Below are positions 8,676-19,427 of a stretch of 40,739 nucleotides of DNA, piece after piece. The translations under genes and the position numbers were made by a program. How positions within the stretch are numbered: position 1 is the stretch's first letter; the number at the start of each line of letters is the position of its first letter. The DNA is from Gracilaria domingensis (Eukaryota; Rhodophyta; Florideophyceae; Gracilariales; Gracilariaceae). The stretch lies in assembly GCA_022539475.1 (NCBI GenBank), contig VCMS01000218.1:1-40739 (forward strand), in the 5' to 3' direction. The notes under the pieces are model-generated. The model searched no databases and was not told where the DNA came from. It worked only from the letters and a program-made list of their open reading frames with translations.

Positions 8676-9217
8676 AAGGTGTTTCGTAGTATAAAAAGAG
8701 TCTAAGAACGACCATATACGGGTATTGTAGTACTGTTTTAAAACATTACTAGGACGAGAAGCTTCTGCATCGATTTGCAGTAAGGAAAGGAAGATTTAGT
8801 CATATATTATATGTACGGGTTCAAGTGGGTAAAGAAAACTATGAATATCTTCAACTTGAGCTTAGAAATCAAGAAAAGTAAAACAACCTCCATTAGGGGT
8901 TGAAACCCATAAAAGGTTTACCTTGCTTTATACGGGTGCCCCAAGTATTGCAAAGGCTTAGTTCTTCAGAAATATCACAATTTTGTACTTGTTTCGTTAC
9001 TAGTATTGTGCACTGTAATGATGTGGAATGACCCTTTTCCATCTAGCAAAAACATAGCCAGGTATTAGTAATAAGGGATGTAGGATTTGAAAAAGCATAT
9101 TTGAACCACAGAAGGACGAAAAATATAAGTAATGTAATAGAAACAGGTCATTTCGATAAAGTAACTTTTATGTTTAACTATCTCTAAAAGGTTTAGAACA
9201 CCGAAACGTCATGTGTT
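8676..9217. other. Intergenic region between HAD and reductase-like genes, left arm
   Basis: About 540 bases contain no credible frame. The region is conserved in the right arm (34155-34702), including short inverted motifs around 8903-8925 (GGTTGAAACC and AAAGGTTTACC). It must contain the HAD promoter and the 3' end of the reductase-like gene. Confidence 0.5.
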
Positions 9218-10126
9218 CTAACCTCGAAGCTGGGGAAATGGGGATGGGGATAACTTTTCCTTAACAACGTTGACGTAGTTTGTATGAAAAGGAGCGGGGT
9301 CACAGCCTACGATGTCTCTTTCTTGGCGGGAAAAGTCATGGAAGTACGCGTTCCTAAACTGAAAGTCGGAGAAAGAAGTAAGGAAGCCAACGAGAGTTTT
9401 CCCATATGAAAGAAGTCGCCAAATGGTCTCTTCCAGGTTGAAAGTAGTACCTGTCTTAAGCGAAACTATCTTCAACAGCTCTTTCATTATTGTGAGCACA
9501 ACCGTACTGCAGTCCGTAGCGACTATGTCCATAGGAATGAAACCTCTGGAGGCCCCGACGATGTTGAACGCTGATAGCCACACGAGCTTCTCATAATAGC
9601 TTGCAAGAAATGTGTCTTCGTCGACAACCCCGCAAGTGAGACCTATAGATCTAAACCTGTCTGCAATGTTGGAGGCCCACTTTCCTGTTGGGAAAGTGAG
9701 ACCATCCGGACTTTGAGGAGTGACACCATCCTGCGGAGCTGCGTTTCTTGAGGGGACACCAACGTATAGGACAACTTTTGAACATTTGTCCACACCGAGT
9801 TTCGAAAGAAATGGTATGATGTGTCCATTCTGAAAGAAAACGAGATTCTCTCTGAGCGAATAAGGACAAGCCTGAATTACGGTCTCCAGGGTGTTCGTTC
9901 TTCCACAAACTAGTATCGGTACATCAGAAAGATGAGAGTTAGCAGCCATGCTGCAGAATTCTTGTGCGGAAATGATTATATCTTGTTCGTTCGCCAGCAT
10001 GGTACCTATACGCCCCCTTCCAACAACAACGGCCCGAGTCCTTCGGGTGGGAGATGAGGCCTGAGGGACTTCAGAGTATCTGGGACTCGGAAACGGAGTC
10101 GGAGGCATGTCGGACTGGGCGTTCAT
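9218..10126 (-). CDS. Ketopantoate-reductase-like oxidoreductase, left copy
   Basis: This 302-residue protein resembles the ketopantoate reductase (ApbA/PanE) superfamily, NAD(P)H-dependent reductases with an N-terminal Rossmann fold. After a Pro/Ser-rich leader (residues 1-30) comes a dinucleotide motif VVVGRGRIGTML (GxGxxG at 36-41). FFQNG (97-101) matches the family's QNG motif, and EKLVWLSAFN (179-188) resembles the C-terminal catalytic KLxxNxxxN segment, although the first Asn is not conserved. Classical family members reduce ketopantoate in coenzyme A synthesis, but the divergence here makes the substrate uncertain. The start Met begins the block conserved in both arms. The gene is divergently placed from the epimerase. 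Confidence 0.65.
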   Translation of the reverse strand: MNAQSDMPPTPFPSPRYSEVPQASSPTRRTRAVVVGRGRIGTMLANEQDIIISAQEFCSMAANSHLSDVPILVCGRTNTLETVIQACPYSLRENLVFFQNGHIIPFLSKLGVDKCSKVVLYVGVPSRNAAPQDGVTPQSPDGLTFPTGKWASNIADRFRSIGLTCGVVDEDTFLASYYEKLVWLSAFNIVGASRGFIPMDIVATDCSTVVLTIMKELLKIVSLKTGTTFNLEETIWRLLSYGKTLVGFLTSFSDFQFRNAYFHDFSRQERDIVGCDPAPFHTNYVNVVKEKLSPSPFPQLRG

Positions 10127-10527
10127 TGCAAGTGTTCGATTGTTTTTGTCTGACGATAAAAATTGGAAGATGGGGCGGAGAACTGCTGGGGTAAAGAGTG
10201 ATACTTAAGTACAAACGGTTGGGGAGCGCGGAACGGGAACATGGTCCACCTTGTGAAAGTGAGCGAAATCTATGCTATGTGATTGTACTGAATGAATGAT
10301 AAAGCTTGTATGAGACGACATGCCTCAAAGTGTGGTGATGTTTTATGAAAACGAGGTGGAAGAGTAGAAAGTGTACAATGAATGAAACAGAATTCGAACC
10401 TGAGTTGTAAAGTACGAGTTACGGGGAACTTGAAAACAGGATAAGGGGACCCATTTTGGCTTCAGAAATGACGTGAACGGGTTCTATAGCTTCACTCGGA
10501 TTGCCATAATCTTCCTTTTTATTGATG
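10127..10527. other. Divergent intergenic region, reductase-like/epimerase
   Basis: About 400 bases separate the divergent reductase-like and epimerase start regions and should hold both promoters. Most of it is conserved in the right arm (about 32870-33251). I see no further gene. Confidence 0.5.
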
Positions 10528-10534
10528 TATAAAA
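10528..10534 (+). promoter_or_regulatory. TATA box of epimerase gene
   Basis: TATAAAA lies 63 bases upstream of the chosen epimerase ATG at 10591, a normal distance for a core promoter with a short leader. It argues against using the in-frame ATG at 10522, which lies upstream of the box. The right arm has lost this box in a deletion. Confidence 0.6.
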
Positions 10535-10590
10535 GGGGGGTATGTCTGGGAGGGACGGGTTTGGCGTTACTGAAGTTATCGATGTTCAGT

Positions 10591-11295
10591 ATGGATTCTC
10601 TTTTAATTATAGCGCCATCAATTTTGGCTTCAGACTTTGCTCGCCTTTCAGATGAAGCGAGTGCAATGGAAGAGGCTGGAGCGGAGTGGCTGCATATAGA
10701 TTTAATGGATGGTCATTTTGTGGCGAACCTTACTGTTGGACCGCCTGTTGTGAAAGCGTTGCGGAGGCATACGAAATTGTTTTTGGACTGTCATCTGATG
10801 GTATCAGATCCTGGGCGATGGATAAAAGACTTTGCAGAAGCAGGCGCAGACGGAGTCACATTTCATATCGAGAGTGTGGCTAAGGGACTAGAAAAGTGCG
10901 AGGTACCAACTGAGGAGAAGAACGTGGTGTTGAAGGAATTATGTAACCGAATTAAAAGGATGGGAATGCAGGTTGGAGTTGTGTTGCGGCTGAATACATC
11001 TATAAAGGTCGTAGAAGCACTTATGAAGGAAGGAGTTGTAGACATGTTATTGTTGATGACGGTGGAGCCAGGGTTTGGAGGACAGACGTTTATGGAGGGT
11101 GTTCTTGATAAGGTGCGACATGCAAGGGAGTTGTACCCAAGAATAGGGATACAAATGGATGGGGGTATTGGACTGAGTTCTGTGAAAGGAGTAGTGAAGG
11201 CCGGTGCAAACATTTCAGTTGCAGGATCTGCCATCTTTGGCTCGAGTAACCCAGCTCATGTCACAGCTGGTTTTCGAAAGCTTGGTTATGGATAG
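10591..11295 (+). CDS. RPE: Ribulose-phosphate 3-epimerase
   Basis: This 234-residue enzyme interconverts ribulose 5-phosphate and xylulose 5-phosphate in the pentose phosphate pathway. As it has no transit peptide it is probably the cytosolic form. Family landmarks are in order: APSILASDF near the start (S10), HIDLMDGHFV (H35 and D37 metal ligands, D40), DCHLMV (H68), MTVEPGFGGQTF (156-167) for phosphate binding, and QMDGGIG (D190). Its length is typical of eukaryotic RPE. Unusual residues are RLNTS where most members have LKPxT, and ANLTVG where PNLTFG is usual, so kinetics may differ. The start at 10591 fits both the TATA distance and family N-termini; the frame is open to 10522. Confidence 0.9.
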   Translation: MDSLLIIAPSILASDFARLSDEASAMEEAGAEWLHIDLMDGHFVANLTVGPPVVKALRRHTKLFLDCHLMVSDPGRWIKDFAEAGADGVTFHIESVAKGLEKCEVPTEEKNVVLKELCNRIKRMGMQVGVVLRLNTSIKVVEALMKEGVVDMLLLMTVEPGFGGQTFMEGVLDKVRHARELYPRIGIQMDGGIGLSSVKGVVKAGANISVAGSAIFGSSNPAHVTAGFRKLGYG

Positions 11296-11358
11296 TAACA
11301 TAAAATTTATGTTTATTACATTGTTACCTTTACGTGTTATCACGACTATATTCTCCGT

Positions 11359-11696
11359 CTCCATTGGAGATGTATTTCTCTTGTGTCACAACCGGGAAAG
11401 GATGTGTGAGAACATCAATATATCCCGAGTGGATGTTAAGAGGGAGGATGAACTACTCTACGTGCTATCATTGTTACCCATCGGGTGTCCAGTGGTGACA
11501 TATTCTTTTTTTGTCACAACCCGCACAGGATGTGACAGAAGAAGAAGATGCTCCCAGTCGAGACGAAGGGAGAGCTACTCTAAGTACAATCACTAGTCCC
11601 CAGCTCACCTCCACTGGCGATATCTTCCTGTTTTGCCACAACCACCGAGTGAGGTTATGGCGGAAGAGAAAAATATCGCCAGTCGAGGCGAGGTGG
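11359..11696 (+). repeat. Three tandem ~80-90-base hairpins, left arm
   Basis: Three related units start at about 11359, 11486 and 11609, a period of roughly 123-127 bases. Each can fold on itself. A 5' arm of the type CCAYTGGxGAYAT...CACAACC pairs with a 3' arm of the type GGxTrTGxxxGAA...CCAGTxGAxG. The linkers between units are also alike (ACTACTCTA/CTACTCTAAG followed by an ATCA-rich stretch). All three units are retained in the right arm. They lie downstream of the epimerase stop and upstream of the coiled-coil gene. Possible roles are small-RNA precursors, 3'-end or processing signals, or a dimer-type non-autonomous element. Confidence 0.7.
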
Positions 11697-11929
11697 GTGG
11701 GGACTATGTGAGCGCGAAAGAGGGGACAGACGGGGGGCGCTTTAATACTGGAAGGTGCGGAGGTGTACAGTAGATGTTTTGGCGGGAAATGGGATGAGGG
11801 AAACAGGGACAATCATGGTGCTGGATATAGCCCGTGTGCTTTGACAGTGTGGGTGGACAGCACAGCTTAACTCGATTGCACTGTATCGCAGCGAAAACTT
11901 CGATCCAACTACTACTTTTTCTTCTGAAG

Positions 11930-12859
11930 ATGTCGAACGGATACGTGAAAGATGAGGAGCTGTTGGCGCTGTTGGAGGGGAAGGAGGTACCGCCGACGCC
12001 GTCACCAAAGCGAGAAGAGGACGTGATTACGGCGGCTGGTCGGATGTCGCAGAAGAAGGAAGTGCCCGATGAAGGAAAGGAGTTTGAAGCGAGGAGAGGG
12101 GATGGTGATGAGGTGGAGAAGGGTGTAGAATTGGAGGTGGAGGGGGGTCGCAATGGAGAGAAGGGGTGCGGTGCATCTGAGTCAGTTAGAGGTTGGGGAC
12201 CAGATAGAGAGTGGGGGCGGAGAGGGTGACAGGGAGATGCGGTTTGTGGGGGAGATGAAGGCGAGGGTGGGGATGTTGGGGTTGGTGATGAAGGAGCGAC
12301 TGGAAGACGGCATTGTGGAGACTGTAACGGAAATTGGCGCTGTGGTGCTGAGTGGGGGTGGTAGTGGTGTTTCGGCTGAGGCGATTTCGAGTCTGCGGAA
12401 TTCGTTGTCGGTATTGGGAGTGGAGATGAGGAATCATGTGTATGGGATAGTGGAGTGTGCGGGGATGGAGGTTGGAGAGTTGCGGGAGGAGAATAGGGTT
12501 CTGAACGAGAGGTTGGACGTGCTGGAGAAGGAGGTGAAGGAGCTGGGCAAGAGGCAAAGATTGGTCGAAGAGAAGACGGTGAAATGAGGTGTGGAGGGAA
12601 AGACGGAGAAGGGAAGTGTGGGAAGGGTGGCGGTGCAGAAGGGGCCCCCTGTGACACCGAAGACAAAGGGTGGTGGGTTGGAGATGGGAACATCCGTCTC
12701 AAGAAGAGGCGTAAGGAGATGAAGAAGGTGGTGGAGGAGGTGCCGCTGGAGGGAGTCGGAGCTCCAGTGGTGACTCGGTTTAGGAGTGCGGCGCAAGTAG
12801 CGCGGACTGCGAAGGGGGTTATGAGGGGACAGGAGGAGAGAAGGATGGGAGGGATTTAA
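11930..12859 (+). pseudogene. Coiled-coil protein gene, left copy, broken
   Basis: Against the intact right-arm copy this gene shows three lesions. One is an extra G in a run near 12141-12146, which shifts the frame. The second is a UGA at 12585-12587 where the right copy has GGA. The third is a base lost near 12674-12690, which knocks the C-terminal basic patch out of frame. The N-terminus (MSNGYVKDEELLALLEGKE) and the central coiled-coil stretch remain readable in separate frames, 11930-12229 and about 12153-12587. The ends of the gene coincide with those of the right copy, 930 bases in both. Confidence 0.7.
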
Positions 12860-13328
12860 AGCCGTTCTGGGGCGAAGCGGGTATACGAGAATGGGGAGAG
12901 TTGCCCACCTGACTTCTACGAAATGATGTTTGCGGAGACAGAGAGGGAGGATGCGAACGCGTGATGGACGGAAAATGGGTAAAGAGTGGGGATGGTGTGT
13001 ACTGGGAAGAAGTGATGGGATGATTGAGGTGGGATGAGTTGCGATTGGCATTGCAACATGGGAAAAAATGGAAACCCAAACTAGCACGAGCGCAGTTTTG
13101 AGAGAGGGTCGCGGAAAAGAGTGAATGGGATGGTGCGGCGAAGTAGAACCTCTACAAAAACTAGGAGACGCAAGAATTAAACTGCGCGAGATCGAATTTA
13201 ATATTCCAAAATTTCTTAATTTTTTGAGTGTCAGCCTCTGCCACCCCCTCGCGCACCCCAAATAGCCCAAAAACTAGCTTAGTTTCTAAAGCGAACAGAC
13301 TATATTTCACTTTGTAGAACACAGACTT
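12860..13328. other. Inner end of left arm, no gene seen
   Basis: This stretch lies downstream of the coiled-coil gene and has no convincing reading frame on either strand. It is conserved in the right arm (30497-30964), which is evidence for common descent rather than for function. Similarity stops sharply after 13327. Confidence 0.5.
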
Positions 13329-14916
13329 CATATGAGATTAATTGAACGCTTTTTCAAGAATTTGAGGGCGTTTGGTAGTGAAATGGATCAATAAAATCGG
13401 CCCATAAGGCCCCATCTAGGGTGCCAAAATGGAAGGCGATAAGAATATGGAAGGAGTGTTGAAGGATAGTGTTGGTGGTACATGACACTCACAATAGCAT
13501 AACGTTCAACGAGAACGACCATAACGCACCCTCCAATGACACTCACAAAATTGAAAAATTGGAAATTTAATATGCACCTGTCAAAAAAGAGGTCGGGCGG
13601 AGGGCTGAACGAGTGTAATGTGAGAGTCCAGCACATCCAAATTCCTTCCAGTTACGTCTACAAAATTTAAAAATTTTCTTATAGGGCGCTAGGGTTCGTG
13701 AGCCAATCCTCCCATTTATCTACAAAGGTTCCTGAAAACGTCTTCGAAATATTACCCAAAAATAGGAATGCAATTCATAGTGTGCGCGACTTCACCCAAA
13801 GAGGCGGTGCTAATTTTGAGATGCATCTTGCGCCGATTACCGGGTCGTGTTTGCTCTACAATATGAAGAAGGATTGTTTTTCGTTTTTCTGAATCCGTTT
13901 TTAACAGGTATCGCGGATTGTTTTACGTACCACATCCTGGCTCTCGTGACTCGGCAAGAGCTTGCTTTCCATCTCAAAATACTTTCGGCCGTAGGAAATA
14001 AATAAACTATTGCCACCATCACGGGCAATCACACTATTGAGCTGGCTAGCAAAGCAGCCACCAATATCTCCAACATTGACGCTAGCATAATGAATGCGCT
14101 CTCTGAATCGGGACACCGTGTGAAAGCGAGATGAAACGAAACAAAACGCTGCGTGCGGCTCGCGCGCGCAACCGACACGAGCTGGTGAATCGTTCAAGCG
14201 GATGCAGTTTGAATGAAGGTACTGCTGGTGATGGTGGCGGAAGCAATGGGGGTGGTGGAGGAGGGGTGAGGGTCCCGTAACTATGCCAAATTAAAACGTC
14301 GACGAATGACAAGGACGAAGACATGGAGATTGAACTCGTGCTGCAGGTGGGGCTGAGGCGCAGCTCTTACGAGCAAAAGCAAAATGGCGACAACGAACAC
14401 GACGGGAAGGATTGGGGTGCGAACGTGCCATGGATGGAACGAAAGACGTTTCTGTGAATATAAATAACAGGTAAATAACGTGGCACAATTAGTAACGTGT
14501 AGAGAACGTTACATAAACGTTTGTCATTTAAAGTACTTTATACGTAACGATTGTGCATCTCGAACAGATTTAAAGAGAAAGAAATTTATAGATTATTCTT
14601 GTTGTGTGTGCTTTTCGCAAGACACGTTCTGAATATCGATGTCCTTGTACGTTTGACATTTTGGCTTTCCACCATGTCTAATGATAAAGCTTTCACAGAA
14701 AAGCGACCCAAATCCACAATTTTTATCCAAGCGAGAGAAGGATTTCTTCATTTCATCTACATTGGCCCATCAAATGGCGAACGGAAAATCATCAGAGCTA
14801 CACAATGCGTTGTTCAGTACCAATAATGAACGATGGGAGCGGACCGCCATTAATGATGCTACCAATTTAAAACAAAATAGAAATCTGTGATGCTGTAGAG
14901 AAAATTTGCCTCTAGT
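13329..14916. other. Spacer DNA with no recognisable gene
   Basis: Frames here are short and overlap on both strands. A reverse frame at 13901-14197 has a protein-like stretch (about 60 residues, ending with VRKTIRDTC) that could be a transposase or other relic, but I cannot assign it. A short purine/pyrimidine-biased GTGG-rich patch lies near 14230-14270. I see no RNA genes. Confidence 0.35.
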
Positions 14917-15433
14917 GTCTATCCGCCCAACCCTTTGGCCTCATATGAGCCGAAAATGTCGCCACCAAAATATTTGAAAAAATTAACCGCCTTGGCCCAA
15001 ATTCAATAATTCACTTGAATAAAGAGCTCCCTAGCTCATCTTCTTCTCTATATACTCGGCTTTCTACCTTCAACACCAACCAGAAGTGCAGTAGCACGGA
15101 TATGTGAGTTCAGGCCTCGCTGAGATCAGTTCGAAATCTCAAAAACTCCTTTAAAACCTCGACTATTTCTTAATCGTTTTATTCTAAGAACGCTTATGCG
15201 CCCATTTAAACAACAGACAGAACAAGGTGAATTCTGTTAAAGGGGTTGTTTCGTCACAGAATAAAACTGCATTTAGCAAGTCAACTGACGCTAATGGAAA
15301 TAGTAGGGGGCAATAGGTACTAGAACTTTTGCTTTGTTTACATATAAAAACCTTCATATAAAAGCTCCAAGCAAAGGTTGATACAAGATACTTCCTTCCT
15401 GTTTACCACTCTGTTTCCACAATGGAGTGACAG

Positions 15434-17695
15434 TCACAAGTGGTTTAAAAAGCAAACCCTTCCAGTCGAATTGTGACAAATATAAACCTGATCCTTCCTA
15501 TTCTGCAAACATTTGGAACAAATAAACTTTGACTTAAAGGTAGATTTGTAAATCTTGCAGCGACCTTGATAAGTAGCAGCGGTAAGAGTTCCATCCTTCT
15601 TCATTCTCTTTCTATTTGTTTGCATCAAATGTATACCAGTTCCAGCTCTTTTAGGGTCAGCATTTTCTTTTTCGGAGTCCTTAAAACCCTATGAGAAATT
15701 TTTGGAAAAATGGCAGTGCAATTTGAGGTTGGACGGCACCAATGGATGATACATGGATGCCAAACGGATGGCGCATTGAGTGCGATCAAAGTGCAATTGC
15801 AGCCTAATTTTGCGATGTGACATTGGAGGACGCCCACTAAGCACATGGAGCGCACTTGGAGTGCACGCGATACATGTTGCACTCCATCTGCGCCCACATT
15901 GTCCGCAATTGGAGCCCCACGATCTCAGTTTGCACTCCACGCGCACTCACAATAATGAAATAAACTATTAAAAACTTAAAATGCCCTGCCAAGGGTGTCA
16001 CATTGGAACGCGGATGGCCTACAGGCGGAGGGCAGTTGGAGACTAAACACCACGAAAGATGCACTCCATTTGCACTCACAAAAATGAAAAAAAGGTCTTG
16101 TAATGAAAGCACGAGTAACCAGTTTTCTAGAGTCCCATTTGTTCTGGATTAACTGATCTGCAAGTTGGCAATAAAAATGATGCCGCGTAAGAGCCTTCCG
16201 ATATTCAATAGAGCACTTGTAAAGATTCCAGGCATCAACCACAAAAATTGCAAAAAGAGATGTATTGATTCGAAAAGACCACTCCTTGACTTCGAACTTC
16301 TTCTCAAGATTCAAATCATATTGGCGGCATCGATTATGCCTGTCAATTTTAGAGCAGCAGTCATAATAACTTTCGCCAACCTCTGTAATTGGAATAGATA
16401 GAGATAAGTTTTTGCAGTTTCCATTAACCATTCGCCAACGGTCTCTCGAAATCGGGATTCCGGGATTCATGGACCCGTAACTGCTTACAAAATACCTTCT
16501 TTCTCTGTCGAACCACAAAACAGCCATTACACGCTGGTCAGAATCAGGAACGTTTTCAACCATAGAATAGTGTTCTCCACGTTGTGTCATTGTCAGTTCT
16601 GACAGATGCTTCATTGGAAACTTCCTCGTCGCCGTTTTTATCACCCCAATAAGCCGAAGTCCTTTCTCCAAAAGCTTCACCGCGGTGTCAACGGATGCAA
16701 AATATGAATCAGCACAGACGAGTCTATCCGTTCCAAACCAATCCTGAACAAGTCGCATCAGACGGAAGTACCATGTGCGTTATCCGCAGTATAGTCGAGT
16801 TCAGATTCGACAGAAGTTCCCATAGAAATTTCGGCATTCAACATAATTCCGGGTTTTCCGGCTTTCGATCTAAAGCAACATAATGAGGTGAGCCAACACC
16901 AATTCAATCTAATCTAAGTCCATAACAACGTGAAATACTTTTATCAACACATAAAGTGCTACCTGGTGTGACAAAAGCCCTCATATGATTGTTAATTGCC
17001 TTTAGAAATCCAGTAACGAGCGACCATCTTGCTTCGTCCTCCACTTCATCTTCAGAGTCCTCACTGAAAACAAGAAACCTCCTTAATATTTCAAATCTGT
17101 TACGACCCATTGCTTTGCCCAATTTTGGTGGTTCAATATATTCAGAGTATGACTGAGAACTCCATAGTGATCGGCGGTCAGGAAATTGAAAGCGGGGTAT
17201 AAGAATCATAATCCCGGAAAACCTCAAAATATCTCCACCCGCTGTTTCCTTCAGTCCATGTCGTGACAGTCGTTGATTAGGAGCAAATACCATGGTGGAG
17301 AGCTGAGACATTGGTAACATCCACAGGAAAAAGTCATAGGGCTCTAAACCACTTGGAGCGTGACTCTGCGAGACCAAACCTCTGGCTGGCCCAATGATCT
17401 TCCACCGGTGCATTTGCACTGAACCATTCATGTTCAGAGGTACATCATGTGACTTCAAGTTCATCGAATGGGCAGACACCACCTCACTCTGTGCCTCACG
17501 ATCGGCACCAGGAGGGTGATGGCTGTGCCCATCTGTCACTATATTGTCACTGGTTATATTGGATGGCTGAACGGTCTCATCGGTACGGTTATCAGTTTGA
17601 GCCTCCGTACTTTGCGCCATAGTAACGTTTTCTGCTACATCTTGTTGATTTGCAACCATGACATGATCGTCAACTTTGAGACTACATATTTTCAT
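15434..17695 (-). pseudogene. piggyBac-type (DDE_Tnp_1_7) transposase relic
   Basis: The N-terminal piece (17695-16904, 263 aa) has an acidic leader and then the family's conserved stretch around MGRNRFEILRRFLVF and LCVDKSISR, close to the first catalytic Asp region. The central piece (16758 to about 16100) contains CADSYFASVDTAVKLLEKGL, a strong piggyBac signature, and IDRHNRCRQYDL further on. The join near 16760-16904 contains readable family sequence (GVGSPHYVALDRKPEN) interrupted by frameshifts and a stop. The C-terminal Cys-rich zinc domain survives at 15628-15434 (RCKIY, CSKC, CHNS, CFLNH). It is separated from the core by about 400 bases of unrelated repeat-bearing sequence. The gene is certainly non-functional. 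Confidence 0.8.
15690..16100. repeat. Repeat-bearing insertion inside transposase relic
   Basis: Between the core and the zinc domain of the transposase lie about 400 bases with no transposase similarity. They include two imperfect direct copies of a unit ending in GCACTCAC followed by ATGAAA (near 15943-15960 and 16070-16087), and recurring TTGGAG/CACTCCA words. This looks like an insertion with an internal duplication; the boundaries are approximate. Confidence 0.4.
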
Positions 17696-18120
17696 TTCAG
17701 TCCCCTTGAAACGGCCTGGGAGCTCGAAGTTAACCGTGACAATTGCCTTTTTATGCCCATTGGTTACATTAGTGTTGACTGCAGTCGTTGTTCCACTGAC
17801 TAGTTTGGTTTTCCAAAGAATGTCAAAGAAACTTTTGCAGTCACTCTCGGATGTAACAAGGCGCGCGTGTGCATGAACTCGAGTGCCAACCTTTTTACGA
17901 AGGTCAACTTGTTGACAACTTTTTTGCCGAAGGCGGCAATTGACGGTGTTTTTTCTCGGTTGATTGTTGACAGAAAGGAAATTAACGTTGATCTCTCGAC
18001 AGAGAAGACTGTGAGCAAGCGTTTACAACTAATTACGTGAAATGTTGGCAAAGATTATTAAGTTTAATGTCAATTATAATTCTGGCCTCACATGAGGCCA
18101 TTTGTCGAATAGACTCTAGT

Positions 18121-19359
18121 GTAAAAATAGTTCTAGTATATCAGAGGTGGAAGGCAGGGGCCTATTTGTCACTGACTAAATTCTGTTTCCCTTAGTCACT
18201 AGTCACAACAAAAATCAGTTAGTCAGTCATGGTAGTCATTAAAAGCTTTTAACTATTTGTTGCTCAGTTTCATCAACCTAACACGCAAGGACGTCCACCA
18301 AAGAACCTTTGGTGCATTTAGCCAGATTTACAAGAATTATAAGAGTAGTCTGTGCTACATAATCGTCTTTAAGCTTACTTGTAACAAAAAAATAGAAATA
18401 AAATGGATGTTTTCAAAATGTTTTTGAAAACCATTGAGTTTAAGTTTGTGCAATAGAGCAGATAAAGCCTCTCATTTTTGTGAATATGCTCGTAATTCGG
18501 TATCACAGTAGACTTCCGCGTTTAATAAAGAATCTTAAAGAACATAAAGTTTGCTATAACTGAAATGACTAAATATTATTTTACCGTCGAAGTCAGTCAG
18601 TCAGGCGTTATTCACCTATGTTTGATTCTAGTCAGACACAAATACGGCCATGGTGGAAAGAGATGTACGTTTTTCTCGTTAGCTTTCGTTTGTTTTGTAA
18701 TGAATGCTGTTGGTGTACGGCCATTCTTGTGCACTAAAAAGCAGCAAATGAGTGTCTTCCATCAATGTGTCTTTTTAATTTGGCGGACGAGATAAAATTT
18801 TTTTTGTCGTTTGAATGAAGGTATGCTGCTGAGGTGTGCGTTTCTATCATTTTTGGAATGGAGCAGATTTTGCACCATCTCTTACGCCGATTTGTGAGGT
18901 TAGTGTTTAGTTCGTTGCTTGGGGATGCTGAGAACGACCCAAATTATTGTTATCACAGCCATTGATTCACGTCCTCCAAAACTTTTCTCGTGACCCCTAC
19001 CGTGACTTGTCAAAGTACAAAACCTTTGTCAGTGGCGATCGTCTGTACCGTTTTTCATCTACTTTGGAGAACAAGTTTTAAAGAAGTTCGAGTTTTCGTC
19101 TTTTTTTCATCTAGAAATGGTTCTTCGTAAGTCCGGTCAACATTGGTGGCACCAAACATGAAATACGCCGCTAGTATGACCACGTAAGATCCACAATCAT
19201 CGTCTGCTTCGTTGACCGTTTGTTAGTGCCCGAATTTCTTGCACGCATGACACTACTGACAGCAATCTGCCACCAGACTCATCTACACAAGCGTCGGTGA
19301 GTTGAGCGCATGTGTAGCTCAGCTTATTAGCACTCCAGTCCAACAACTCGAACGCGTGT
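18121..19359. other. AT-rich spacer, no gene recognised
   Basis: There is no credible coding frame. Near 18170-18240 and 18590-18605 the pentamer AGTCA/TGACT recurs many times. CAGAGGTGG at 18142 resembles the outer end of hAT-type inverted repeats, but no matching opposite end was found. The last ~250 bases probably contain the upstream region of the ORF at 19428. Confidence 0.35.
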
Positions 19360-19366
19360 TATAAAA
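19360..19366 (+). promoter_or_regulatory. TATA box upstream of ORF at 19428
   Basis: TATAAAA lies 68 bases upstream of the ATG at 19428. The spacing matches that of the epimerase TATA box in this window (63 bases). Confidence 0.45.
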
Positions 19367-19427
19367 GCGCTTTCAACTTTTCGTACACATCTCTTGATCA
19401 TTCTATTGTTTTCGTTGCACAAAAGCC

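Larger units (their letters stand above)
2627..13328 (+). repeat. Left arm of giant inverted repeat (~10.7 kb)
   Basis: The reverse complement of 30497-40739 can be followed through this segment gene by gene and through the intergenic DNA. The inner boundary is sharp: both copies share the sequence around GAACACAGAC, and the left copy diverges just after 13327. The outer boundary cannot be set because the right copy reaches the window end at the position matching 2627. Divergence is moderate, with about 28 differences in 300 residues for the reductase-like protein. The main length difference is a 442-bp segment covering the epimerase start that is missing from the right arm. Confidence 0.9.
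14917..18114 (-). mobile_element. piggyBac-like DNA transposon, ~3.2 kb, decayed
   Basis: The ends are inverted. GTCTATCCG at 14917-14925 matches the reverse complement of 18106-18114 at 8 of 9 bases. After a few bases of gap, both ends carry a near-palindrome, GGCCTCATATGAG on the left and GGCCTCACATGAGGCC on the right. Immediately outside, both sides have TCTAGT (14911-14916 and 18115-18120), a candidate 6-bp target duplication. The interior encodes a broken piggyBac-type transposase in reverse orientation. Known piggyBac elements duplicate TTAA, so either this family differs or the ends belong to a host element. Confidence 0.6.

Noticed and set aside
10522..10590. Upstream ATG for the epimerase
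   Set aside because: It precedes the TATA box, and the extra 23 residues are not part of the family.
11704..13270. Long Pro/Ser-rich reverse frames (332 and 278 aa), mirrored at 30647-31797
   Set aside because: They are antisense shadows of the GA-rich coiled-coil gene; the right-arm sense frame is intact and has heptads and a basic patch.
14082..14324. Proline-rich 80-aa reverse frame
   Set aside because: The proline run comes from a simple GTGG-rich stretch; no other support.
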